Assembly: GCF_000469505.1 (NCBI RefSeq)
Contig: NZ_KI272866.1
Coordinates: forward strand, 73,373 to 96,567
DNA: 23,195 nt
Reading direction: 5' to 3'
Source of the DNA: Leptotrichia sp. oral taxon 215 str. W9775
GTDB lineage: Bacteria > Fusobacteriota > Fusobacteriia > Fusobacteriales > Leptotrichiaceae
The position numbers were made by a program, and so were the translations under genes. The notes beneath the pieces were generated by a model. That model was not told the origin of the DNA. It worked only from the letters and a program-made list of their open reading frames with translations, and made no database searches. Positions 14,330 to 21,303 of this stretch are shown here, one piece after another. The first letter of the stretch is position 1, and each line of letters starts with the position of its first letter.

Positions 14330-15181
14330 ATGAAAAAAATTATAGGTGGAATAGCATTAATTTTAAGTCTTGCGGGACTTGGATATTCAGGATTTACAAT
14401 TTATGGAGCGGCAAAAGGTGCCCTTGAGAAAAAATCATTAAACAAACAGATTACTGAATTAAAAGATAAAAAAGTTAAAACAGAAGCATCTTTGAAAGAT
14501 GTAACTGAAAAAAATAATAAACTTAAAAAGGAATATAATCAGTTAAGGGAGCAGAGAGGGATAAAGGTTGTATATCTTACATTTGATGATGGGCCTACTC
14601 CTAACAACACTCCAAAGATACTTGATATATTAAAGAAAAATAATATAAAGGGAACTTTCTTTGTTATAGGTCAGAATCCGGATATGTATAAGCGTATTGT
14701 AGATGAAGGGCATGCTATTGCAATTCATACATATTCCCATGAGTATAAACAGGTATATGCTTCTGTAGATGCATTCTTTGCTGATTTATATAAATTGAGA
14801 GATCTTATTAAGGAAAAAACAGGAGTAGATCCTAAAGTTACAAGATTCCCTGGAGGATCAAGTACTACAAGAGTATCAAAGCCAATAAAACAGGCTATTA
14901 TAAACAGACTTACAAAAGAAGGATATGTTTATCAGGACTGGAACTGTGACAGTACAGATGCATCAGGAAACAAAGTTCCTGTAGAAAAACTGGTTAAAAA
15001 TGGAGTATGTAATGTAAGGGAAGTAAACCTTCTTATGCATGATGCTTATGCAAAAACAACGACAGTTGAAGCGTTACAGAAAATAATAGATGCCTACAAG
15101 GCTAAAGGGTATATCTTTGAAACATTGACAGTGGACAGTCCAAAATTCCAGCATGTTAAACAACCTGAATCAGCTAACTAA
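14330..15181 (+). CDS. Membrane-anchored polysaccharide (peptidoglycan) deacetylase, NodB domain
   Basis: A 283-aa protein: membrane anchor at about 5-29, coiled coil at 32-77, then a carbohydrate esterase 4 (NodB homology) domain from about 78 to 270. All CE4 motifs are visible: TFDDGP with catalytic base D86 and metal ligand D87, HTYSH with metal ligands H133 and H137, RFPGGS as motif 3, DWNCDS as motif 4, and LLMHD as motif 5 with the catalytic histidine. It likely removes N-acetyl groups from peptidoglycan or another envelope polysaccharide on the outer side of the inner membrane, as PgdA-type enzymes do. The ribosome site is GAGAGGA. It lies 120 bp after the small coiled-coil protein gene, without a terminator between them. 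Confidence 0.93.
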   Translation: MKKIIGGIALILSLAGLGYSGFTIYGAAKGALEKKSLNKQITELKDKKVKTEASLKDVTEKNNKLKKEYNQLREQRGIKVVYLTFDDGPTPNNTPKILDILKKNNIKGTFFVIGQNPDMYKRIVDEGHAIAIHTYSHEYKQVYASVDAFFADLYKLRDLIKEKTGVDPKVTRFPGGSSTTRVSKPIKQAIINRLTKEGYVYQDWNCDSTDASGNKVPVEKLVKNGVCNVREVNLLMHDAYAKTTTVEALQKIIDAYKAKGYIFETLTVDSPKFQHVKQPESAN

Positions 15182-15212
15182 GTTTAGTCTAAGTATGCAA
15201 ACGAAACACTTG

Positions 15213-15221
15213 TGATATAAT
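15213..15221 (+). promoter_or_regulatory. Extended -10 promoter of the RlpA-like gene
   Basis: TGA followed by a perfect TATAAT (15216-15221) makes an extended -10 element 31 bp before the chosen ATG. No clear -35 is seen. Confidence 0.5.
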
Positions 15222-15252
15222 ATTACAGATTTTAAGGATGGAGGATATTTAT

Positions 15253-16155
15253 ATGAAAAAAACAGTGTTTTTTTGCATAGGACTGACAATATCTGCTTCT
15301 TTATTCGCAGCAACAGGGTCAAATACTAAAAAAACATCGAAGGCGAAGGCGACTGTTACAAAAACAGCTTCTACAAAAAAGTCTGCTTCAACTTCAAAAA
15401 ATGCGAATGCTAAAAAGGAAACGAAGGATAAGAAAAATACCGAAACTAAAAAAAATACAGGTTCTAAAACAGAATCAAAAAAAGGTACAGTCAATAGTAA
15501 AAATTCTAAAAGTAACACTACAAAAAATAAAGATACATCAGGTAAAGAAACTAAAAAAGGTACAGTAAGTACAAAGAATAGTAAAAGTACAAAGGAAACA
15601 AAAACAGTGTCTACAAGAAGTAGAAAAACTGAAACATCTAAACCAAAAAGAACTACCAGTGTAGCGGCATCGTCTTCATGGGAAGAAACGAAAAACGCTG
15701 CAGAAATGACAGTGGAAAAAGAAAAAGCAAGTCAGGGATCCGTTATGGTTACAAACTTGAATACAATATATCAGAACGAGGAAGAAAATCTGAATGTAAA
15801 TTCAAAAAATAAGGCAGTGGCGGATACATTTGAAAAGGTAATTGAAGAACGTGAGAAGTATACGCATTTTCAGACTGGAATGGCTTCATATTATGGAGGA
15901 AGCTGGCATGGAAAGAAAACTGCAAATGGTGAAATCTTCAATGAAAACAGCCTGACTGCGGCGCATAAGACATTACCTTTCGGAACAAAGGTAAAAGTTA
16001 CTAATCTGGATAACGGTAAATCAGTTGTAGTAAGAATCAACAACAGAGGACCTTATTCAAAAGGGAGGGTAATAGACTTAAGTAAGGCGGCATTTTCAAA
16101 AATAGCAAGTACAAGTAAAGGTGTTACAAGAGTAAAACTGGAAGTTGCAAAATAA
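15253..16155 (+). CDS. RlpA-like double-psi beta-barrel protein with long Lys/Ser/Thr-rich linker
   Basis: The start at 15253 (300 aa) is preferred over an in-frame ATG at 15238, because GGAGG lies 8 nt before it and the signal peptide MKKTVFFCIGLTISASLFAA then begins cleanly. Residues 22-140 are low-complexity Lys/Ser/Thr/Asn. The C-terminal about 95 residues are the RlpA DPBB domain: QTGMASYYGGSWHGKKTANG, LTAAHKTLPFGTKVKVTNL, VVVRINNRGPYSKGRVIDLS. RlpA proteins bind or cleave denuded peptidoglycan glycan strands. The aspartate of the VIDLS motif, which is catalytic in active family members, is kept. No SPOR domain and no lipobox are present, so it should be secreted to the periplasm rather than lipid-anchored. 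The neighbouring deacetylase also acts on the wall. Confidence 0.9.
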   Translation: MKKTVFFCIGLTISASLFAATGSNTKKTSKAKATVTKTASTKKSASTSKNANAKKETKDKKNTETKKNTGSKTESKKGTVNSKNSKSNTTKNKDTSGKETKKGTVSTKNSKSTKETKTVSTRSRKTETSKPKRTTSVAASSSWEETKNAAEMTVEKEKASQGSVMVTNLNTIYQNEEENLNVNSKNKAVADTFEKVIEEREKYTHFQTGMASYYGGSWHGKKTANGEIFNENSLTAAHKTLPFGTKVKVTNLDNGKSVVVRINNRGPYSKGRVIDLSKAAFSKIASTSKGVTRVKLEVAK

Positions 16156-16230
16156 TATAATAAAGATAAATTGAAATTATATCTGTTGTAACTGTAATTG
16201 ATATAAAATAATTATTGAAAGGCGGACAGT

Positions 16231-16941
16231 ATGTTAAAAGGAAAAATAGCTTTGGTAACAGGTGGGGCAAGAGGAATTGGAAAAGAAATAGTTTTAAAAT
16301 ATGCTGAAAACGGAGCTACAGTTATTTCAGGAGACTTAATAGATGCTGATTATACTCATGAAAATGTTACACATGTAAAACTGAATGTAACTGATAGGGA
16401 AAACATAAAGGAACTTGCCGCAATGGTAAAGGAAAAGTACGGAAGACTTGACGTATTAGTAAACAACGCAGGAATCACAAGAGATTCTTTACTTCAAAGA
16501 ATGAAGGAAGATGACTGGGATTTATTAATTGATATAAATTTAAAAGGTGTTTATAATATGATGCAAGGTTTTGTTTCTTTACTTCTTAAAAGTAAAGGGG
16601 CAAGTGTTATTAACATGGCTTCAGTTGTAGGAGTTGATGGTAATGCAGGACAGACAAACTATGCAGCTTCAAAAGGTGGAGTTATAGCAATGGCTAAAAC
16701 TTGGGCAAAGGAATTTGGGAAAAAGAACCTGAGATCTAATGCAATAGCACCTGGATTTATTAAAACTGATATGACACATGTACTGCCTGAAAAACTTGTG
16801 GAATCTGTTTTAGAAAACACACCTCTTAAGAAAATGGGAGATGCGGAAGATGTAGCTGATGCGGCATTATTCCTTGCAAGTGATATGTCTAAATTTATAA
16901 CAGGTCAGGTATTAAGAGTAGACGGAGGATTAAATTTATAA
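16231..16941 (+). CDS. fabG: Short-chain dehydrogenase, FabG-type 3-oxoacyl-ACP reductase
   Basis: A 236-aa classical SDR. The cofactor motif TGGARGIG is at 10-17, NNAG at 78-81, and the catalytic tetrad is N103, S131, Y144 and K148 within YAASKGG. The PGFIKTDM segment and the C-terminal ALFLASDMSKFITGQVLRVDGG match FabG closely. FabG reduces 3-oxoacyl-ACP with NADPH in fatty acid elongation. The gene is not next to other fab genes, so a different keto-substrate, such as acetoacetyl-CoA or a sugar, cannot be excluded. The ribosome site is AAGGCGG. It is followed 20 bp later by an RNase H gene, with which it probably shares a transcript. Confidence 0.88.
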   Translation: MLKGKIALVTGGARGIGKEIVLKYAENGATVISGDLIDADYTHENVTHVKLNVTDRENIKELAAMVKEKYGRLDVLVNNAGITRDSLLQRMKEDDWDLLIDINLKGVYNMMQGFVSLLLKSKGASVINMASVVGVDGNAGQTNYAASKGGVIAMAKTWAKEFGKKNLRSNAIAPGFIKTDMTHVLPEKLVESVLENTPLKKMGDAEDVADAALFLASDMSKFITGQVLRVDGGLNL

Positions 16942-16961
16942 TTTTATAAATTTAGAAAATT

Positions 16962-17597
16962 ATGTCAGGATTGAAAAAAAGCAAGATATATGCCTACTAT
17001 CTTTTGGACAGTCAGGAAAGCGGTATATTTTATACTTGGAATGAATGTGAACAGAAGGTAAAGGGGAAAAAAGCCAGATACAAGTCGTTTAAGAGTGAGA
17101 AGGAAGCTCAGGAATGGCTGAAATCAGGTGCAGAGTATGAAAAGAAAGAAAAGAAAAATGAAAACTTATTTTTGGAGCTTGAAAAGGATGGGATTTACTT
17201 TGACGCCGGAACCGGAAGAGGTGAAGGAGTTGAAGTAAGACTGACAGATTATGACGGTAATTCATTATTATATGAAATACTTGAAGCTTCAAAAATAAAC
17301 AAATACGGTAACTACAAGTTATCTGACGGAAGAACAAATAATTTTGGTGAACTTACAGGATTGTTTGCGGCATTGAAATATGCAAAAAAAAATAATATAA
17401 AGGTCATTTGTGGAGACAGCAACCTCGTCATAGAATACTGGTCAAAAGGAAGATATAATTCGGACGGGCTGGAAAAGGATACGGTGGAGCTGATAAAAAA
17501 AGTGGCCCTGCTTAGAACAGAATTTGAAAAAAATGGTGGAACAGTAAAAAAAATTTCAGGAGATGTAAATCCGGCAGATTTAGGATTTCATAAATAA
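16962..17597 (+). CDS. Type 1 ribonuclease H with N-terminal viroplasmin (hybrid-binding) domain
   Basis: A 211-aa protein. Residues 7-56 are a viroplasmin/RNase HI N-terminal domain (KIYAYYLLDSQESGIFYTWN and YKSFKSEKEAQEWL), which binds RNA-DNA hybrids. A short Lys/Glu linker leads to the RNase H fold from about 76. The four catalytic acids are D81 (YFDAGTG), E130 (NFGELTGL), D152 (CGDSNLVI) and D206 (NPADLGFH). The enzyme cuts the RNA strand of hybrids in the cytoplasm. It starts only 20 bp after fabG and has no clear ribosome site, so translation probably depends on coupling. The closing region NPADLGFH differs from the usual N.ADxLA ending but keeps the aspartate. Confidence 0.88.
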   Translation: MSGLKKSKIYAYYLLDSQESGIFYTWNECEQKVKGKKARYKSFKSEKEAQEWLKSGAEYEKKEKKNENLFLELEKDGIYFDAGTGRGEGVEVRLTDYDGNSLLYEILEASKINKYGNYKLSDGRTNNFGELTGLFAALKYAKKNNIKVICGDSNLVIEYWSKGRYNSDGLEKDTVELIKKVALLRTEFEKNGGTVKKISGDVNPADLGFHK

Positions 17598-17614
17598 AAA
17601 TGGAGGTTTTTTAA

Positions 17615-17983
17615 ATGAAAAAGATGGTATTATTTTTGCTAATAATGACAATGGCGTTTGTAAGTTATTCAGCAAAAAAAACAAAAATTACAAACAAAGT
17701 TTATACGGGAGAATATGTTAAATCTACAAACACATTCACGTATAAAAAAGACAATCTGGTTTTTAAAGATAAAACTTTATATTATCAGCTGAATGATAAT
17801 TCAGGAACATTGGATCTTGTTTACAATTCAATAGGACAAAATTACGGAGTAACAGATGAGGATATAATTACATTAACTGTTTCAGGAAGAGTGTCTAACG
17901 GTATCTTGACAGTTGACAGAATAATTAATTATAGAATTCCTGAATATAAACTTCCTGTAAATACTTTTGAACTTGGAAATTAA
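17615..17983 (+). CDS. Small secreted protein of unknown function
   Basis: A 122-aa protein with a typical Sec signal peptide (MKKMVLFLLIMTMAFVSYSA, likely cut after residue 19 or 20) and a mature part of about 100 residues that looks beta-rich (VYTGEYVKSTNTFTYKKDNL, TLTVSGRVSNGILTVDRI). There is no lipobox and no cysteine. A strong GGAGG precedes the ATG, 17 bp after the RNase H stop, so it is in the same unit, which ends at the terminator 68 bp downstream. I do not recognise the family; periplasmic or outer-membrane association is inferred from the signal peptide only. Confidence 0.75.
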   Translation: MKKMVLFLLIMTMAFVSYSAKKTKITNKVYTGEYVKSTNTFTYKKDNLVFKDKTLYYQLNDNSGTLDLVYNSIGQNYGVTDEDIITLTVSGRVSNGILTVDRIINYRIPEYKLPVNTFELGN

Positions 17984-18050
17984 TTTTTAAATCATGAAAT
18001 GATATGTAAAAATTAAGTATATACAAATAAAAATATCTGTATAATATTAT

Positions 18051-18080
18051 AGACTAGAGGATATAAACTCTAGTCTTTTA
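18051..18080 (+). terminator. Rho-independent terminator before miaB
   Basis: The perfect 9-bp stem AGACTAGAG (18051-18059) / CTCTAGTCT (18068-18076) has an 8-nt loop and a following TTTA-rich run. Confidence 0.8.
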
Positions 18081-18095
18081 TTATTCAGAAAATTA

Positions 18096-18104
18096 TGCTA
18101 TAAT
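18096..18104 (+). promoter_or_regulatory. Extended -10 promoter of miaB-rho
   Basis: TGC directly followed by TATAAT (18099-18104) is a perfect extended -10, located right after the upstream terminator and 44 bp before the miaB start. Confidence 0.6.
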
Positions 18105-18148
18105 GCAACATACGAGTAAAAAGCGAGAAATAAAAAAGGAGAGATTAA

Positions 18149-19474
18149 GTGAGTAAAAAAGCAACAGTTATAACTTATGGATGTCAGATGAATGTCAATG
18201 AAAGTGCTAAAATGAAACAGATTCTGCAGACAATGGGTTATGAAATAGTAGATGACATAGATGATTCTGATCTGGTATTTCTGAATACATGTACAGTAAG
18301 GGAAGGTGCCGCTGTAAAAGTGTACGGAAAACTGGGGGATCTTAAAAGGCTTAAGGAAAAAAAGAATGGTAAGATGATTATAGGAGTAACAGGTTGTCTT
18401 GCCCAGGAAGTAAGAGACGAGTTTATAAAGAAAACTCCTTATGTCGATTTAGTCCTCGGTAATCAGAATATAGGAAGAATACCGGATATAATTGAAAGGC
18501 TTGAAAAAGGTGAAGATGTACACGTAGTTATGGTTGAAGATGAAGATGAATTACCTCAGAGGGTGGATGCTGATTTTGGTGATGATATAGTAGCTTCAAT
18601 TTCAATAACATATGGATGTAATAATTACTGTACCTTCTGCATAGTGCCTTATGTAAGGGGAATGGAAAGATCTGTTCCGTTACATGAGATAGTTCAGGAT
18701 GTAAAGAAATATACGGAAAAGGGATACAAGGAAATACTGTTTTTAGGACAGAATGTCAACTCATACGGTAGCGACCTGGCAGATGAAACAGATAATTTTG
18801 CAAAACTGCTTAGGGAAAGTGCCAAAATAGAAGGGGATTTCTGGATAAAATATGTTTCCCCACATCCTAAAGATTTCACAGATGAAGTAATAGAAGCAAT
18901 AGCAGACAATTCTAAAATAGCAAGAATGTTACACTTACCACTTCAATCAGGTTCGACTAAAATATTGAATGCAATGAACAGAGGTTACACAAAGGAAGAA
19001 TTCATAACTCTGGCAAAGAAAATTAAAGAAAAAATACCCGATATAGGTCTGACAACTGATATAATTGTAGGATTCCCAGGAGAAACGGATGAGGATTTTC
19101 AGGATACAATGGATGTAGTAAATGAAGTAGGTTTTGAAAATGCTTTTATGTTTATGTATTCCAAGAGAAGCGGTACTCCAGCTGCAACAATGGAAGAACA
19201 GGTGGATGAACAGGTGAAAAGTGAAAGGCTTCAGCAGTTAATGCGTCTTCAAAATTATAAGGCAAAGGAGGAAAGCCAGAAATATTTAGGGAAGACGGTA
19301 AAAGTACTTGTAGAGGGGCCAAGCAGAAAAAACCCTGAAATGCTGACTGGAAGAACGTCAACTCATAAAATCGTACTGTTTAAAAGTGACAGGACAGATT
19401 TAAAAGGGAAATTCGTGCATACAAGAATATATGAAGCAAAAACATGGACATTATACGGAGAATTGGAGGAATAA
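18149..19474 (+). CDS. miaB: tRNA-2-methylthio-N6-dimethylallyladenosine synthase
   Basis: This 441-aa radical-SAM methylthiotransferase adds the 2-methylthio group to i6A37 of tRNAs. The N-terminal UPF0004 domain begins TYGCQMNVNES with C12 and includes NTCTVREGAA and GVTGCLAQE, whose cysteines bind the second iron-sulfur cluster. The radical SAM triad is C157, C161 and C164 in YGCNNYCTFCIVPYVRG. A TRAM domain closes the protein (KVLVEGPSRKNPEMLTGRTS). The start is GTG, chosen because AAAGGAGAG lies 6 nt before it and the protein then begins at the conserved position. The gene ends immediately before rho with no gap, so the two are translationally coupled. Confidence 0.96.
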   Translation: MSKKATVITYGCQMNVNESAKMKQILQTMGYEIVDDIDDSDLVFLNTCTVREGAAVKVYGKLGDLKRLKEKKNGKMIIGVTGCLAQEVRDEFIKKTPYVDLVLGNQNIGRIPDIIERLEKGEDVHVVMVEDEDELPQRVDADFGDDIVASISITYGCNNYCTFCIVPYVRGMERSVPLHEIVQDVKKYTEKGYKEILFLGQNVNSYGSDLADETDNFAKLLRESAKIEGDFWIKYVSPHPKDFTDEVIEAIADNSKIARMLHLPLQSGSTKILNAMNRGYTKEEFITLAKKIKEKIPDIGLTTDIIVGFPGETDEDFQDTMDVVNEVGFENAFMFMYSKRSGTPAATMEEQVDEQVKSERLQQLMRLQNYKAKEESQKYLGKTVKVLVEGPSRKNPEMLTGRTSTHKIVLFKSDRTDLKGKFVHTRIYEAKTWTLYGELEE

Positions 19475-21076
19475 ATGAGTGAGAATGTAAAAGAAGTAAA
19501 AAAACGTGGAAGAAAGAAAAAAACTGAGGAAAATACTGAAGAAACAGAAACTGTAAAAAAAGAAACTTCTACTGTGGAAGTAAAAGAAGTTAAAAAGAGG
19601 GGCAGAAAGCCGAAGGCTGAAAAGCAGGAAGAACTGGAAAATTTAAATGACATAGATGAACAGCAGGTGGAAAAAAAAGGTAAGGAAGAAAAAGAAGGAG
19701 AAGGAATTATAAAAAAAGAAGTAAAAGAAATAGAAAAAGTGGAAAGAAATGTAAGAGTTTCTGAGAGAACAGAAAACCATGAAAAAAATGAGAAATATAC
19801 TGATGAAAGTCAGCAAAATGAAGAAAAACTTATAAAAGAAATACTGAATACAAATGTCACAAATCTGAAAAAAATGGCTAAGGAATACAATATTCCTAAC
19901 TTTTCCGTAATGACAAAGTATGACCTTGTAAATGCAGTGCTTATTGAGAAAGGTAAGGAAATTGGAAAAACTTACGGATATGGAAAACTTGACATAATGG
20001 GGGAAGGAAGCTTTGGATTCCTTAGGGAAACAACTATCGGACCGGATGTATATGTTTCAATATCACAGATAAAGAGATTTTTTCTTAGAAATGAAGATGT
20101 AGTATTTGGAGAACTGAGGGTTCCAATAGGGACAGAAAGAAACTATGGTATATTAAAAGTATTGCTTGTAAATGGGGATTTACCTGATAAATCATTGGAA
20201 CGTCCGTTCTTTGATGATTTGATTCCTTCATATCCTGATAAGAAAATAAATCTTGGAAGCGGAGAAATTTCATCAAGAATAATAGATCTTATTTCGCCAA
20301 TTGGAAAAGGACAGAGAGGACTTATTGTTGCTCCTCCTAAAGCAGGGAAAACAGTATTACTGTCAACTCTGGCAAATGACATAATAAAATACAATCCTGA
20401 AATTGATGTGTGGATTTTACTTATAGATGAAAGACCGGAAGAAGTTACTGACATAAAGGAAAATGTAAAGGAAGCGGAAGTTTATGCCGCAACATTCGAT
20501 GAAAATCCCAATGTCCACACCCAAGTTACAGAAAATGTACTGGAAATGGCAAAAAGGGAAGTGGAACGTGGGAAGGATATATTAATTCTGATGGACAGTC
20601 TTACCAGACTTGCCAGATCCTATAACATTACAATCCCTTCAAGCGGTAAGCTGATATCAGGAGGAATAGATCCGAACGCTTTATATTATCCAAAAAGATT
20701 TTTAGGGGCAGCGAGAAACATAAAGAATGGTGGAAGTTTGACTATAATTGCCACAGCACTTATTGAAACTGGAAGTAAAATGGATGATGTAATTTTTGAG
20801 GAATTTAAAGGAACAGGAAATATGGAAATTATTTTAAGCAGGGCATTGGAACAGCTTAGAATATTCCCGGCAATGGATGTACTGAAAAGTGGAACAAGAA
20901 GGGAAGAACTTTTAATTCCTAAAGATAAGCTTGAAAAAATATGGCGTCTCAGAAGGGAACTGAACCAGATGTCAGAAGTTGAAGGGCTGAAAAGACTTAT
21001 TGAACTTATAAGAAGTTACAAAAACAATGAAGAACTGCTGGAAGATCTGTATTCTAAAACTCCGGCTAAAAAATAA
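19475..21076 (+). CDS. rho: Transcription termination factor Rho with lysine-rich N-terminal extension
   Basis: A 533-aa protein, over 100 residues longer than E. coli Rho (419 aa). The extension (about 1-125) is highly charged and contains a duplicated block VKEVKKRGRK (5-14 and 36-45), whose KRGRK/RGRKPK cores resemble AT-hooks. The Rho N domain follows (LKKMAKEYNIPNFSVMTKYD, then the RNA-binding cold-shock-like fold with GEGSFGFLR), then the RecA-type ATPase: Walker A APPKAGKT (K292), LLIDERPEEV, Walker B DILILMDSLTRLAR, and the Q- and R-loop region GGIDPNALYYPKRFLGAARN. Rho is an RNA-dependent hexameric helicase that terminates transcription. It shares a transcript with miaB and is followed by a strong intrinsic terminator. 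Confidence 0.97.
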   Translation: MSENVKEVKKRGRKKKTEENTEETETVKKETSTVEVKEVKKRGRKPKAEKQEELENLNDIDEQQVEKKGKEEKEGEGIIKKEVKEIEKVERNVRVSERTENHEKNEKYTDESQQNEEKLIKEILNTNVTNLKKMAKEYNIPNFSVMTKYDLVNAVLIEKGKEIGKTYGYGKLDIMGEGSFGFLRETTIGPDVYVSISQIKRFFLRNEDVVFGELRVPIGTERNYGILKVLLVNGDLPDKSLERPFFDDLIPSYPDKKINLGSGEISSRIIDLISPIGKGQRGLIVAPPKAGKTVLLSTLANDIIKYNPEIDVWILLIDERPEEVTDIKENVKEAEVYAATFDENPNVHTQVTENVLEMAKREVERGKDILILMDSLTRLARSYNITIPSSGKLISGGIDPNALYYPKRFLGAARNIKNGGSLTIIATALIETGSKMDDVIFEEFKGTGNMEIILSRALEQLRIFPAMDVLKSGTRREELLIPKDKLEKIWRLRRELNQMSEVEGLKRLIELIRSYKNNEELLEDLYSKTPAKK

Positions 21077-21136
21077 ATGAAATTCTAATTTTTGAAAATA
21101 ATATTAGTTTAGAAAAAAATTAAATTGAAATAAATG

Positions 21137-21182
21137 AATCTTCCTTTAAAAAACGAGAGTTTTAATAAAGGAAGATTTTTTT
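21137..21182 (+). terminator. Rho-independent terminator after rho
   Basis: A 12-bp perfect stem AATCTTCCTTTA (21137-21148) / TAAAGGAAGATT (21166-21177), running into a T7 tract. Confidence 0.9.
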
Positions 21183-21225
21183 ATCAAAATATGAAAAAAG
21201 TGATAAAAAAAATGTTTATAATAAA

Positions 21226-21254
21226 ATGACATTTAAAATATTTTATGCTAAAAT
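21226..21254 (+). promoter_or_regulatory. Promoter of the S8 autotransporter gene
   Basis: ATGACA (21226-21231), a 17-bp spacer and TAAAAT (21249-21254) with an extended TGC in front. Both hexamers match consensus at five of six positions. The start codon is 50 bp downstream, behind GAGGAAG. Confidence 0.7.
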
Positions 21255-21303
21255 TACACAGTAAAATATGAAGAGCAAAAAAAGAATACGAAATGAGGAA
21301 GAA

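Noticed and set aside
15238..15252. ATG at 15238 as the start of the RlpA-like gene
   Set aside because: It overlaps the GGAGG ribosome site and would put five extra residues before a standard signal peptide; the ATG at 15253 is better placed.
18040..18045. TATAAT directly in front of the terminator hairpin before miaB
   Set aside because: No -35 at acceptable spacing, and the transcript would be only the terminator hairpin. Treated as chance in AT-rich DNA.
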